Shown: positions 9,752 to 18,208 of the stretch, in pieces
How the letters are laid out: each line of letters starts with the position of its first letter
How positions within the stretch are numbered: position 1 is the stretch's first letter
Source: Sunxiuqinia sp965372405
GTDB lineage: Bacteria; Bacteroidota; Bacteroidia; Bacteroidales; Prolixibacteraceae
NCBI GenBank assembly: GCA_965372405.1
Contig: CBDVCE010000001.1
Location: 1-64,000, forward strand
Length of the DNA stretch: 64,000 nt
Direction: 5' to 3'
Translations under genes and position numbers: made by a program
Notes under the pieces: model-generated
Seen by the model: the letters and a program-made list of their open reading frames with translations, nothing else
The model's database searches: none
Told to the model about the DNA's origin: nothing

Positions 9752-9826
9752 GGTGGTTGTAGCTCAGTTGGTTAGAGCACTGGATTGTGGTTCCAGGGGT
9801 CGTGGGTTCAATTCCCATCATCCACC
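9752..9826 (+). tRNA. tRNA-His (anticodon GTG)
   Basis: The cloverleaf can be folded by eye. The extra 5' G (9752) faces discriminator C (9826), as expected of tRNA-His. The D-arm is AGCTCAGTTGGTTAGAGC. The anticodon stem CTGGA/TCCAG encloses TTGTGGT (anticodon GTG). The T-arm is GTGGG-TTCAATT-CCCAT. CCA is not encoded in full. The acceptor stem GTGGTTG/CATCCAC has one T-T mismatch at the fifth pair. Confidence 0.93.
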
Positions 9827-9835
9827 CAAATAATT

Positions 9836-9868
9836 TAGCTTCGTCAATTTTGACGGAGCTTTTTTTAT
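9836..9868 (+). terminator. intrinsic terminator after tRNA-His
   Basis: AGCTTCGTCAA pairs with TTGACGGAGCT around a short TT loop and is followed by seven T. It sits ten bases after the tRNA, as expected of its own terminator. The TTGACGG-GCTTTTTTT half resembles bases 8-27 of the window, which may be the terminator of another RNA or gene. Confidence 0.75.
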
Positions 9869-9954
9869 GACTAATTTCTTGGGACTTAATCTGGATTTTG
9901 GATCAAAGGAACTTTCTGAGGGAAGTTTGAACATCCACTCACACTATAATCATC

Positions 9955-10175
9955 CGAACAAGCGCTCAACTTAAACGAATATCAAATTGAAGTAAACGAA
10001 TGAGGTCTCCATGCATCCGAATACGATCTCAATGTAAACGAATGCCTGCTCATCGCTTCCGAATTAGTAATCGACAGAAACGAATGCCCACTCACCGGAC
10101 ACGAATATTGCCTCAATGCAAACGAATTTAATCTTTGTGAAAACGAACAAGCAATCCACTCATCCAAATGCATCT
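9955..10175. repeat. phased array of about ten degenerate 21-bp repeats
   Basis: CGAA(T/C) begins at 9955, 9976, 9997, 10018, 10039, 10060, 10081, 10102, 10123 and 10144, a perfect 21-base period with no slip. A decayed CAAAT unit follows at 10165. Unit positions 1-4 (CGAA) are invariant, position 5 is T or C, position 12 is always T, and positions 11-14 are often CTCA. Units tend to end in AAA or ATC/TTC. The remaining positions differ in every unit. Twenty-one bases is two turns of B-DNA. The array lies between the tRNA-His terminator and a metallophosphoesterase gene. It is not a CRISPR, because there is no long constant repeat. Confidence 0.85.
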
Positions 10176-10436
10176 AATTTATTAACCTGAGTTCGAAAAT
10201 AGAATTCACAATTCCTATGCTGTTTGCCCCCTGAAATAAAAACAACTTCTATTAAAGTTTGAACGTGGGGCAATTGGTTTATATTCATCCCACGACCGCC
10301 TAAGAGAAAATACGTTAATAAAATTACTGCAATGGACGTAAAAAAATTGCACACAATGGTTAACTCCACCGGATTTTCAATGTGTTCCGACATTACCAAA
10401 TTAAATTTTATCATTGCTCTCCAGAGAAATAACAAA
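10176..10436. other. non-coding stretch between array and REP-like element
   Basis: Open frames exist, including about 100 codons on the minus strand, but they start inside the palindrome at 10468-10503, run into the repeat array and show no recognisable protein. An inverted TTGCCCC...GGGGCAA pair (10224-10230 and 10267-10273) is the only structure noticed. Confidence 0.4.
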
Positions 10437-10510
10437 CTTAAGGGCTGAAGCCCCTGTTGACAGTGGCTTTTATTACCCACGGCTTAAGCCGTGGGTAATA
10501 AAACCAATAA
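10437..10510. repeat. REP-like double palindrome
   Basis: A small hairpin, GGGCT-GA-AGCCC (about 10442-10453), is followed 15 bases later by a perfect 36-bp palindrome at 10468-10503. Its half is TTTTATTACCCACGGCTT and its centre is CTTAAG. Paired palindromes of this GGGCT/ACCCACGGCTT style resemble repetitive extragenic palindromes mobilised by RAYT/Y1 transposases. No RAYT gene is in the window. The T/A-rich ends could also let it act as a bidirectional terminator. Confidence 0.6.
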
Positions 10511-10671
10511 GATTTTCTGAGCCCTTAATGATTATCAGCTATTTACCTGATGTTATTTTCTACGTTTGATGTAAACTCATATTTCCCCGAACAACAGTGA
10601 AATTTTATCTGGAAAATGCCTGCTTATTTTAATAAATGTTTTATTTTTAAATCAATTAAAAATAGCTCCCT

Positions 10672-11556
10672 ATGAAAAACACAATACTTTCGCTGATTAT
10701 TCTGAATCTTTTTTTCGTTTCAAATACAATTGCCCAAGATCTTGTTTTTGGTGTTTTTGCGGATTGCCAATACTGCGATACTGACACAAAAGGAAATCGT
10801 TATTACCGTAATTCTTTAGAGAAGTTAGACAATTGCATTAAAGCATTCAACGAAACAGACCAGCTAAACTTTACAGTTGGACTTGGTGATCTTATTGATA
10901 ATGATTTTAAAAGTTTTAATGATCTCAAGCCAACTCTTCAAAAATCTAAAGTTCCAATTCACCATGTAATTGGCAATCACGACTACTCCATAGAGGATAA
11001 CGAAATCAAGCTGGTTCCTGATCAACTCAACATGCCCGGCAGGTACTATTTTTTCAAAAAAGAAGGATGGTATTTTATTTTTCTTGATGGATATGAATTG
11101 ACAACAAAAGCCATTGACTCAAAACTCAAAGCAGAAACGACCAGAATGCTTAATAAGATCAAATCAGAGGGCAAGCCCAACGCACATACTTGGAATGGAG
11201 GAATTAGCAATAAGCAGCTTAATTGGTTTGAAAACGTTTTAAAAGATGCAAAGAAACAGAATTCAAGTGCCATTGTTTTTTGCCATTATCCAATACGCCC
11301 ATTTTCGGGTCATTGCCTCTGGAATAGTGATGAGGTAGTCGCAATTCTTGAAAATTCAGGATGTGTGAAGGCTTGGTTTAATGGGCACAATCATGATGGA
11401 AATTACACCATTGAAAATGGGATTCACTATGTAAATTTCAAAGGAATGGTGGAAACCCCAAATGAAAATGCATTTTCGATCATCTCTCTATTTGAAGATA
11501 AAATTGAAATAAATGGTTTCGGGAGAGAAAAAGACAAAGACCTACAAATCAAATAG
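10672..11556 (+). CDS. secreted calcineurin-like metallophosphoesterase (ADPRM-like)
   Basis: 294 residues. An N-terminal signal peptide ends at NTIAQ (about residue 22). The five metallophosphoesterase blocks are all present: FADCQY (D31, Q33), GLGDLID (around D73), GNHD (101-104), FCHYP and NGHNHDGN near the C-terminus. The spacing and YYRNSLEKL resemble the Mn-dependent ADP-ribose/CDP-alcohol diphosphatase group, so a phosphodiester or pyrophosphate substrate in the periplasm is likely. The exact substrate cannot be read from sequence. It is an isolated gene, and the membrane protein downstream begins about 110 bases later. Confidence 0.82.
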   Translation: MKNTILSLIILNLFFVSNTIAQDLVFGVFADCQYCDTDTKGNRYYRNSLEKLDNCIKAFNETDQLNFTVGLGDLIDNDFKSFNDLKPTLQKSKVPIHHVIGNHDYSIEDNEIKLVPDQLNMPGRYYFFKKEGWYFIFLDGYELTTKAIDSKLKAETTRMLNKIKSEGKPNAHTWNGGISNKQLNWFENVLKDAKKQNSSAIVFCHYPIRPFSGHCLWNSDEVVAILENSGCVKAWFNGHNHDGNYTIENGIHYVNFKGMVETPNENAFSIISLFEDKIEINGFGREKDKDLQIK

Positions 11557-11666
11557 CTAAAACGGATATTGTTTCCAATCTTACCATCTACAATTATTTG
11601 CCCCAAACTTTCATCAACCAAAATGAAGGACAAACGTTTAATGAGGTAAATTCAAATATATATAAC

Positions 11667-12101
11667 ATGTACAACGGACTTTTACATTTACATAGTGGCC
11701 TTCGATGGCTTATTCTTACAGTACTAATAATTGTTCTGGTAAAATATTCTATTGCTTGGATAAAAAATAAATCATGGAAAAAAACAGATAATGTTTTAGG
11801 AATAGTTTTAAGTGCCTCAATGGATTTACAATTGCTTTCCGGCTTGATCATCTATTTCTTTTATAGCCCGATTACCAAAACTGCTTTAAATGATTTTGGT
11901 GCAGCAATGAAAAATGCTGATTTACGCTTTTACGCAGTTGAGCATTTTTTAATGATGATTTTAGCAGTTGTATTTATTCACATTGGGCGCTCGCGATCAA
12001 AACGAGCAATGTCTGATAAACACAAATTTAAGAAAGCCTTATTTTGGGTTCTCTTAGCTACAATTTTTATTCTTGCAGGCATCCCTTGGGGACGTATGTA
12101 A
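11667..12101 (+). CDS. small four-helix membrane protein, cytochrome b-like
   Basis: 144 residues from MYNGLLHLHSG. An upstream TTG at 11598 would add 23 polar residues and is rejected. About four hydrophobic helices are visible: LRWLILTVLIIVLV, VLSASMDLQLLSGLIIYFF, EHFLMMILAVVFIHIG and ALFWVLLATIFILAG. Histidines in or beside the helices (HLHSG, VEHF, FIHIG) would suit haem ligation, and such proteins are often labelled cytochrome b in Bacteroidota. Electron partner and role are unknown. The gene converges with the MBOAT gene, four bases away. Confidence 0.6.
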   Translation: MYNGLLHLHSGLRWLILTVLIIVLVKYSIAWIKNKSWKKTDNVLGIVLSASMDLQLLSGLIIYFFYSPITKTALNDFGAAMKNADLRFYAVEHFLMMILAVVFIHIGRSRSKRAMSDKHKFKKALFWVLLATIFILAGIPWGRM

Positions 12102-12105
12102 TAAA

Positions 12106-13626
12106 TCAAAAACGGAAATAAATAAAAGGTTGTAAGCCAGATCCGGCTACAAACGAGATAATTAATACGACAGAAAGAATAATAAGTAGTTGTAGAATTA
12201 TAGATGACGAAATAAAGCTACCTCTTATTCTTTCTTTTATACGGTAAGGAGCCCAGATACACAATAGTCCGAGGATGAATATACCAAGCACTGGTAAATA
12301 AACAGACCACCCAGATAGAACTTCCCTTGGAACAAAATGAAATTTGATCTGGTTAAAAACTTTAGAAACCGTATCAAAATCCCTTGCCCTGAAAAACACC
12401 CATGTAATGCTAACAATTTGAAAAGTAAAGAATATGGAAAGAGCTTCTTTCCACCAGCTTAAGTGATTTCCAAACTTAAATATTCTCCGCATTGCTTTTT
12501 CAGCAATAAGTCCCACACCATGAATTGCTCCCCAAATCAAAAAACGAACACTTGCACCATGCCATAAGCCACCCAATACCATTGTGATTAATATATTCAA
12601 ATAGGTTCGAACCTTACCTTTTCGGTTACCGCCCAAGGGAATGTAGAGATAATCTTTCAACCAAAGCGAAAGCGATATGTGCCAACGATGCCAAAAATCA
12701 GTTAGACTAGTTGCCTGATAAGGTGCATTAAAATTGACAGGTATTTTAAATCCAAGCATTAAGGCCAGCCCAATAGCAATATCAGTGTATCCTGAAAAAT
12801 CACAATAAATCTGGATTGAATAAGCATAAATTGCAAGAAGATTCTCCAAACCTGAATAAGCCAATGGAGCATCAAAAATTCGGTCAATGAAATTCAAAGC
12901 GAGAAAATCAGCAATAAGCATTTTTTTGAATAGACCTTTTGTAATCAAAAAAACAGCGTGGCTAAATTCTTCGCGTGTAAGTTTAAATTTCTGATAAAGC
13001 TGTGGAATAAATGATGCCGCTCGAACAATTGGCCCGGCAACTAATTGAGGGAAAAAGCTCAAGTAGAAACTAAAATCCAAAGGATTTCTAACTGCTTCAA
13101 CTTTCTTATTATACACATCAACCACATAACTGATTGCTTGAAAGGTGTAGAATGAAATCCCAATTGGAAGAAGAATCGAATGCATATTGACAGCATCCTT
13201 AACGAAAACGTTTATCAGCCAACCAAGCCAGTTGAATACTTTAAGATCAGTCGCAAAAAGATGATTAATTGAGTCTGCAAAGAAGTATGCGTATTTGAAA
13301 TATCCTAAAATCAACAAATTAAAAGAAATTGCAACAACCAACCATGTTCTTTTTTGAGATTTCCCGATTAGTAAACCAAAGCCATAATTCCACAAACACG
13401 AAAACACAAGTAATGAAAGAAAAGCGCCATTCATCTGAAAATAAATAAACCAGCTAATTGCCAACAAATAAATATTTCGAACAACATTCTTGCGATATAC
13501 GAATGAATATAGCCCAAGAAAAAGAGTAAATGCCAACCAAAAAGCCAATCCGGTATAGAACAATGGCTTATCTGGTTGATAAACCCATATGTTCCTGACA
13601 ATTTGAATGAAGCTATCTGGTATCAT
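12106..13626 (-). CDS. MBOAT-family membrane O-acyltransferase (AlgI/DltB-like)
   Basis: 506 residues with about ten or more membrane segments. MBOAT signatures are seen: LPIGISFYTFQAISYVVDVY, FFPQLVAGPIVRA, FWHRWHISLSLWLKDYLYIP and GGLWHGAS, where the His of LWHGA is the expected catalytic residue. AlgI-type proteins move acetyl groups across the inner membrane for transfer to an exopolysaccharide by a partner SGNH protein. The preceding gene overlaps this start by four bases (ATGA), so the two are translationally coupled. The polysaccharide acceptor is not evident, as no glycosyltransferases lie nearby. Confidence 0.88.
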   Translation of the reverse strand: MIPDSFIQIVRNIWVYQPDKPLFYTGLAFWLAFTLFLGLYSFVYRKNVVRNIYLLAISWFIYFQMNGAFLSLLVFSCLWNYGFGLLIGKSQKRTWLVVAISFNLLILGYFKYAYFFADSINHLFATDLKVFNWLGWLINVFVKDAVNMHSILLPIGISFYTFQAISYVVDVYNKKVEAVRNPLDFSFYLSFFPQLVAGPIVRAASFIPQLYQKFKLTREEFSHAVFLITKGLFKKMLIADFLALNFIDRIFDAPLAYSGLENLLAIYAYSIQIYCDFSGYTDIAIGLALMLGFKIPVNFNAPYQATSLTDFWHRWHISLSLWLKDYLYIPLGGNRKGKVRTYLNILITMVLGGLWHGASVRFLIWGAIHGVGLIAEKAMRRIFKFGNHLSWWKEALSIFFTFQIVSITWVFFRARDFDTVSKVFNQIKFHFVPREVLSGWSVYLPVLGIFILGLLCIWAPYRIKERIRGSFISSSIILQLLIILSVVLIISFVAGSGLQPFIYFRF

Positions 13627-14999
13627 CTAGTTATAATTGTATCTTTTTCAAATTCTTTTATAATCATCCGCCCCAACTCCTGTCCAATTTTCTGAGCTCC
13701 TTCCTTTGAGAAATGAGTATAATCCTTCCGTCCTAACTTGGGGTCAGCATTTACCCAACGAATCATTCCACCTTTGCCTCCCATAAAAGCTTCCAAATCC
13801 CAAAAGATTGAACCAGTTTCAAATGCAACTTCTTTTTGAATTGTTTTTATATGCTGAACATTGGGGTACGATTCAAACTTGCCATTTTGCTTTCTTGCCA
13901 TATCAGACACACTAATAATCAAGAGCGGAACTTCTGGATAATTATTCTTCAGAAAAAGCACTTGCTGTTTAAAATGTTTTCTGAAATAAAAATAATCATC
14001 AGACTTATATGGAACTAAATTAACACCGAAATGAAAAACAAAAAGCCCTGGATTAACCTGCTCAATCATTGTCTTTACATCTTCCTGATTTGACCACTCA
14101 AACGTAGGATATGACAATCCCCGAAGCGCAATATTATCAACCAATACTCCATTTTTAGTTTCGAGCGAAACACCTAATATTTTAAGTAGCCCATGTGCTG
14201 AGAAACTGAATTTGACATCATCGGGAGTACGATTAAACTGAAAGTCGAGCACCCTAGAAATACCATCATTCGGAATATTGCCAGTATAGATTTGTTCTCC
14301 TGAATTCTCCACCACAAGATTACATGCTCCATGAAGCTGGTAATATAGCTTCATAAGTTGATAATCCGGCTGTGGCTTAAGAGATTTAATACGCTTCAAT
14401 CGAAACCATCCACTTTCATTATCCTTACTAAAAACCGTATTTCTAAAAAGCAGGCTATTATTCTTAAACTCATCATCCTGAACTGACAGCACCTTCCAAT
14501 CTTTAGAGAGCTCAAGTATTAATTGATGCCCCGAATTATAGATATGATCAAGAGGGACGAACCCTTGCCCCTTGCCTCCAAACTTTGATTGCAATTTCTT
14601 TCTAAGAGATAAAGTAATCCTGTCATTTTCAATCTGGGAATCACCAAAGTAAATAATTCGAACAGGCAGCTTTTCATCTTTTACCCTTTCAAGTTTTCTG
14701 AAGAGATGAATAAAACCAGATGAATCATTTGGCGAGAATTCAAAAGAGACATTATTGAACAGTCTTTTATTTGACTCTATTGGAGCTTCAATCAACTCAT
14801 CGTGAACAGGAGTGACTTGCACCACAGTAGCTGCAATTTCATCCTTGATTGTAGGGGTGAAGGAAATACTATCGACTTGTTTATTCTCAACAAACTTATC
14901 CTTGATAGCTTTTTTTTGACGAACATCTTTCAAGTAACCAATAAACAAAAAAGAGGTCAAAATGAATAAAAGAAATAAAAACGCTCTAAATGGTTTCAT
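13623..14999 (-). CDS. membrane-anchored SGNH/GDSL hydrolase-fold acyltransferase partner of MBOAT
   Basis: 458 residues. An N-terminal membrane anchor (FLFLLFILTSFLFIGYL) is followed by a linker and a periplasmic SGNH domain. IIYFGDSQIEN (Ser121) is block I, HFGVNLVP around 305 supplies the block III Asn, and KDYTHFS (D426, H429) is the catalytic block V. Proteins of this sort (AlgX/AlgJ/PatB-like) accept acyl groups delivered by the MBOAT partner and acetylate a polysaccharide. The overlap with the MBOAT gene makes this pairing likely. The acceptor glycan is unknown. Upstream, an 8-bp inverted repeat (15006-15013 and 15031-15038) sits in the short promoter region. Confidence 0.82.
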   Translation of the reverse strand: MKPFRAFLFLLFILTSFLFIGYLKDVRQKKAIKDKFVENKQVDSISFTPTIKDEIAATVVQVTPVHDELIEAPIESNKRLFNNVSFEFSPNDSSGFIHLFRKLERVKDEKLPVRIIYFGDSQIENDRITLSLRKKLQSKFGGKGQGFVPLDHIYNSGHQLILELSKDWKVLSVQDDEFKNNSLLFRNTVFSKDNESGWFRLKRIKSLKPQPDYQLMKLYYQLHGACNLVVENSGEQIYTGNIPNDGISRVLDFQFNRTPDDVKFSFSAHGLLKILGVSLETKNGVLVDNIALRGLSYPTFEWSNQEDVKTMIEQVNPGLFVFHFGVNLVPYKSDDYFYFRKHFKQQVLFLKNNYPEVPLLIISVSDMARKQNGKFESYPNVQHIKTIQKEVAFETGSIFWDLEAFMGGKGGMIRWVNADPKLGRKDYTHFSKEGAQKIGQELGRMIIKEFEKDTIITR

Positions 15000-15065
15000 T
15001 ACACGATTTTAGCCGAATTCTAAAAATAAAGCTAAAATAGAGGATGTGCAAGTATTTTTATTGGA

Positions 15066-16685
15066 TTATGATTTAGGCCTGATCTTTAGCTTCTGCCCAG
15101 GATAAATACTCTTGGAATTTTTAATATTATTCAACTTCATAATATTGTCTGAGGAGATGCCTGGAAATTTCCTTGCTATAGTCCAAAGGTTTTCGCCACG
15201 CCTAACCGTATAATATACAAAATTTGAATCATGAGCCACAGGCTTTGATTGGGTTACACTTGATGAAGCAACCAATTTCTTCCCAGTCCGAGTTTGCTTC
15301 TCAGCAAAACTCATACTATTCACATTCCGGTACAAATCAACCTTATCTTTTGGTAAATAAATAACCAATTTTTGCCCTACACGAATTAGGTTTCGGTGAA
15401 CATTGTTCCAATATCGTAGGTCGGCAATACGGATATTGTACCAATCTGCAATAAAGCCCAGATTGTCTCCAGATTTAACTTTATAGTACAACTTTTCCTT
15501 CCCTTTTACATCTACAGGATTGTAATGATTTCTACTCTTTGGATTAAGAATTTTGTTGTTTGGAAAAAACTCTTTCCTTTTGTGCGCATAAATATCCCTT
15601 TCCGAATCAATAAAGTCAGAGATTTTATCAATAGGTATTTTTAATATATAAGGCTTGTCTTTCTTTGCTGGAATAATATCCCTCCTATATTGCGGATTCA
15701 ATGAGCGTAGCTGCTCTACCGGAATATCAATTTGCTCTGCAACCTGATTAAAATGCAAATAATCGCGTACATGCATTGTATCCGTCATAATTGGGAAATC
15801 GGGGTAATGCACGTGTAAATTATGCTCTTTATGATAGGTCATAGCATAAGCAGCAGCAATAAATGCGGGAACATAACCCCTGGTTTCTCTCGGCAATCGG
15901 TAGTAAATCGTCCAATAATCGCGAGCGCCTCCAGATCGTCGAATGGCACGATTAACATTCCCAGGGCCACAATTGTAAGCAGCAATAACCAAATGCCAGT
16001 TCTTATAAATTTTATATAGATCGCTCAAATAACGAGCTGCAGCATCTGTAGCTTTCACAGGATCACGGCGCTCATCTATAAAAGTGCCAATTTCGAGTTT
16101 ATACATCTTACCAGTTCCATACATAAACTGCCACAATCCCACTGCATTTGCACGCGATCGCGCTGATGCATTCAATGCAGATTCGATGATTGCCATGTAT
16201 TTTAACTCCATTGGCAAGTCATACTTATCAAGAATTTCTTCAAATATTGGGAAGTAGTATTGAGCTAAACCGAGCATTACTTCAACTTGCCCACGTCTTC
16301 TTTGGGTGTATAGTTCAATAAAATTTTTAACTGTTTTATTATACGAAAGATCAATGTATGAATCTATCGCCTGCAGTCGTTCAATGTAAACCGAGTCAGG
16401 TAAGCTTGGAATTTTAATGCTGTCAAGCTCTGCAGACTGATCTTCAAGTACGAAAGCATTTTGAATATACCATGAATTCAACATGCTATCTATCTTCTCT
16501 GCAAAAATATCATTCAGATTTTCCTCTGGCTCGACGTAATGTTTTTCATATCCATTGATCGAATCAAAAGCGACTATCTCAATTGTTTTTAGCCTTCGAA
16601 TGGTCTCTTTCTTTAAGGCGAAAGACTCTGAACTCATTGTTATCATCAAGGCCAATAACAAGCCTGTATATTTCAATTTAATCAT
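15066..16685 (-). CDS. mltD: MltD-like lytic transglycosylase with LysM domains
   Basis: 539 residues with an N-terminal signal (LLLALMITMSSESFA). The SLT domain includes MAIIESALNASA (catalytic Glu168), GLWQFM and AAYNCGPGNV. At least two C-terminal LysM modules are seen (YYKVKSGDNLGFIADWY and YYTVRRGENLWTIARKF), each ending in GQKL. The enzyme cleaves peptidoglycan glycan strands to 1,6-anhydro ends in the periplasm, with LysM binding the wall. It lies 15 bases downstream of the DUF5683 gene and after parA-parB, a common Bacteroidota arrangement. Confidence 0.88.
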   Translation of the reverse strand: MIKLKYTGLLLALMITMSSESFALKKETIRRLKTIEIVAFDSINGYEKHYVEPEENLNDIFAEKIDSMLNSWYIQNAFVLEDQSAELDSIKIPSLPDSVYIERLQAIDSYIDLSYNKTVKNFIELYTQRRRGQVEVMLGLAQYYFPIFEEILDKYDLPMELKYMAIIESALNASARSRANAVGLWQFMYGTGKMYKLEIGTFIDERRDPVKATDAAARYLSDLYKIYKNWHLVIAAYNCGPGNVNRAIRRSGGARDYWTIYYRLPRETRGYVPAFIAAAYAMTYHKEHNLHVHYPDFPIMTDTMHVRDYLHFNQVAEQIDIPVEQLRSLNPQYRRDIIPAKKDKPYILKIPIDKISDFIDSERDIYAHKRKEFFPNNKILNPKSRNHYNPVDVKGKEKLYYKVKSGDNLGFIADWYNIRIADLRYWNNVHRNLIRVGQKLVIYLPKDKVDLYRNVNSMSFAEKQTRTGKKLVASSSVTQSKPVAHDSNFVYYTVRRGENLWTIARKFPGISSDNIMKLNNIKNSKSIYPGQKLKIRPKS

Positions 16686-16700
16686 CCTAATTTCTTTTCT

Positions 16701-17303
16701 CTAAAACCTAACTCTACATCGTATCCCCATTAATGGTTGATTTGCATAAAACACAGGAGCTGGCCCCCAGTTAAACGTCAAATCATCACTAATATCAAAA
16801 TTAAAGAAATGGGCATCCACACTAGCATCAATAATATTGATGGCATAAAACGCCGCTGTTGATATAATCACCAAATCCCTGTTCCTTCTTGAAGCATCTT
16901 TTGCACTTTTAATTCGATCCTGTAATTGTGATAATTGATTCGGATCATCAAAATTAAAACTCCCTTCAATATCTAACTCTTTAAACGAATTGGTATTTGG
17001 GTCATTATCAATCATATCGGAATATGCTTCCCTAAAAAGCGTATATTGATCATTATTCCAATCAATAAAATATACAAAAGCTCCAAACCCAATATAGATT
17101 AACGGAACTTTCCAATATTTCTTGTTGTATATCTGTCCTAAACCCGGCAAAATAGCAGAATAAATAGTAGCTTTTCTGGCTGAATGCTCTTGCTTTTCGG
17201 GGTATTCAATCAAGCTATCAGCTTTGCTAGTAGTTTGTGCAGATGCACAAAATCCTGTTGCAAAAAACAGGATTACAAGAAAAACTATTTTCAAATGGCT
17301 CAA
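16701..17303 (-). CDS. DUF5683 family membrane/envelope protein
   Basis: 200 residues. A signal peptide ends near GFCASAQ. The conserved core ARKATIYSAILPGLGQIYNKKYWK is followed by a hydrophobic segment (VPLIYIGFGAFVYFIDW), then NRDLVIISTAAFYAINIIDASVDAHFF. This is the hallmark of DUF5683, found in Bacteroidota next to parB and transglycosylase genes. The biochemical role is unknown. Location between ParB and a wall hydrolase suggests a tie to chromosome segregation or envelope growth, but that is only inferred. Confidence 0.75.
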   Translation of the reverse strand: MSHLKIVFLVILFFATGFCASAQTTSKADSLIEYPEKQEHSARKATIYSAILPGLGQIYNKKYWKVPLIYIGFGAFVYFIDWNNDQYTLFREAYSDMIDNDPNTNSFKELDIEGSFNFDDPNQLSQLQDRIKSAKDASRRNRDLVIISTAAFYAINIIDASVDAHFFNFDISDDLTFNWGPAPVFYANQPLMGIRCRVRF

Positions 17304-17328
17304 TGTTTCTAGTTTTTTTATTTGCGAA

Positions 17329-18198
17329 TCAATCTTTCAACTTATCTAAAATTCCTATAATACGCTCCAAATCATTCGCTGTATCAAATGGAATAACGAT
17401 TTTTCCTTTGCCTTTATTGTTTAATGAAAAATCAACTTTCGTCTGAAAGAACTTACTTAAATGTTCTTTCAATTGACCATATTCTTCTGGGAACTTTTGA
17501 GCTGGAACTTTAGCCTCTTTGCTTTTTCTTTCTGAAAGAGTAAGATTACGTACAATTTCTTCAACTTTACGAACCGAAAGTTCTTCGGCTAGAATCAATT
17601 CATAAACCTCTAACTGATCTTCCGGATTGGCAACATTTACCAATGCACGAGCATGCCCCATCGAAATAATTTTCTCAATTATTCCCTTCTGAATTTTGGC
17701 AGGTAATTTCAACAAGCGTAAATAATTCGAAACAGTTGAACGCTTTTTACCTACACGGTCACTAAGACTTTCCTGAGTTAAATTACACTCGTCCAATAAA
17801 CGTTGATATGAAAGTGCTATTTCAATGGCATCTAAATCTTCACGTTGAATGTTTTCAACGAGAGCCATCTCAAGCATTCCATCATCTTCGGCAGTGCGCA
17901 CATAAGCAGTAACCGTTTTAAGTCCTGCAATCTTCGACGCCCTAAGACGACGTTCTCCAGCAATAATTTGATATTTATCGTCAACCTTACGCAGTGTAAT
18001 CGGCTGAATAATGCCCATTTCTTTGATCGAAGCAGCCAATTCATTTAACGAATTCTCATCAAATTTTGTTCTTGGCTGGTATGGGTTAGCTTCAATTTTC
18101 TCAATAGGAATTTCAATTATTGATGCACCTAATTCCATTAAATTTGCATCATCAATCAAGGCTCCCAAGCCTCTACCCAAAGCATTTCTTTTTGCCAT
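17329..18198 (-). CDS. parB: chromosome partitioning protein ParB
   Basis: 289 residues from MAKRNALGRGLGALIDD. The ATG two codons upstream is less typical. The ParB/Srx-like CTPase domain carries NPYQPR and AGERRLRAS, where the GERRxRA box binds CTP. A helix-turn-helix region follows (SLSDRVGKKRSTVSNYLRLL), then a C-terminal dimerisation region. ParB loads at parS sites and, with ParA, separates replicated origins. The parA stop is only ten bases upstream, forming an operon. No canonical parS was found in the window. Confidence 0.93.
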   Translation of the reverse strand: MAKRNALGRGLGALIDDANLMELGASIIEIPIEKIEANPYQPRTKFDENSLNELAASIKEMGIIQPITLRKVDDKYQIIAGERRLRASKIAGLKTVTAYVRTAEDDGMLEMALVENIQREDLDAIEIALSYQRLLDECNLTQESLSDRVGKKRSTVSNYLRLLKLPAKIQKGIIEKIISMGHARALVNVANPEDQLEVYELILAEELSVRKVEEIVRNLTLSERKSKEAKVPAQKFPEEYGQLKEHLSKFFQTKVDFSLNNKGKGKIVIPFDTANDLERIIGILDKLKD

Positions 18199-18208
18199 AG
18201 TCAAGCTA

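Noticed and set aside
9982..10173. 63-codon minus-strand ORF through the 21-bp array
   Set aside because: The frame is open because the period is a multiple of three. It has no start context, no recognisable product, and the DNA-level core is better conserved than the peptide.
9955..10175. CRISPR array
   Set aside because: Repeats are only 5-6 invariant bases in a 21-base unit, with no 24-37-base constant repeat, leader or cas genes.
10160..10480. 106-codon minus-strand ORF
   Set aside because: It starts inside the REP-like palindrome, ends in the repeat array, and has no family resemblance or plausible promoter.
15006..15038. Inverted repeat ATTTTAGC...GCTAAAAT as an operator
   Set aside because: It has 8-bp arms with a 17-base loop in AT-rich DNA. 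Too weak to claim without comparison.
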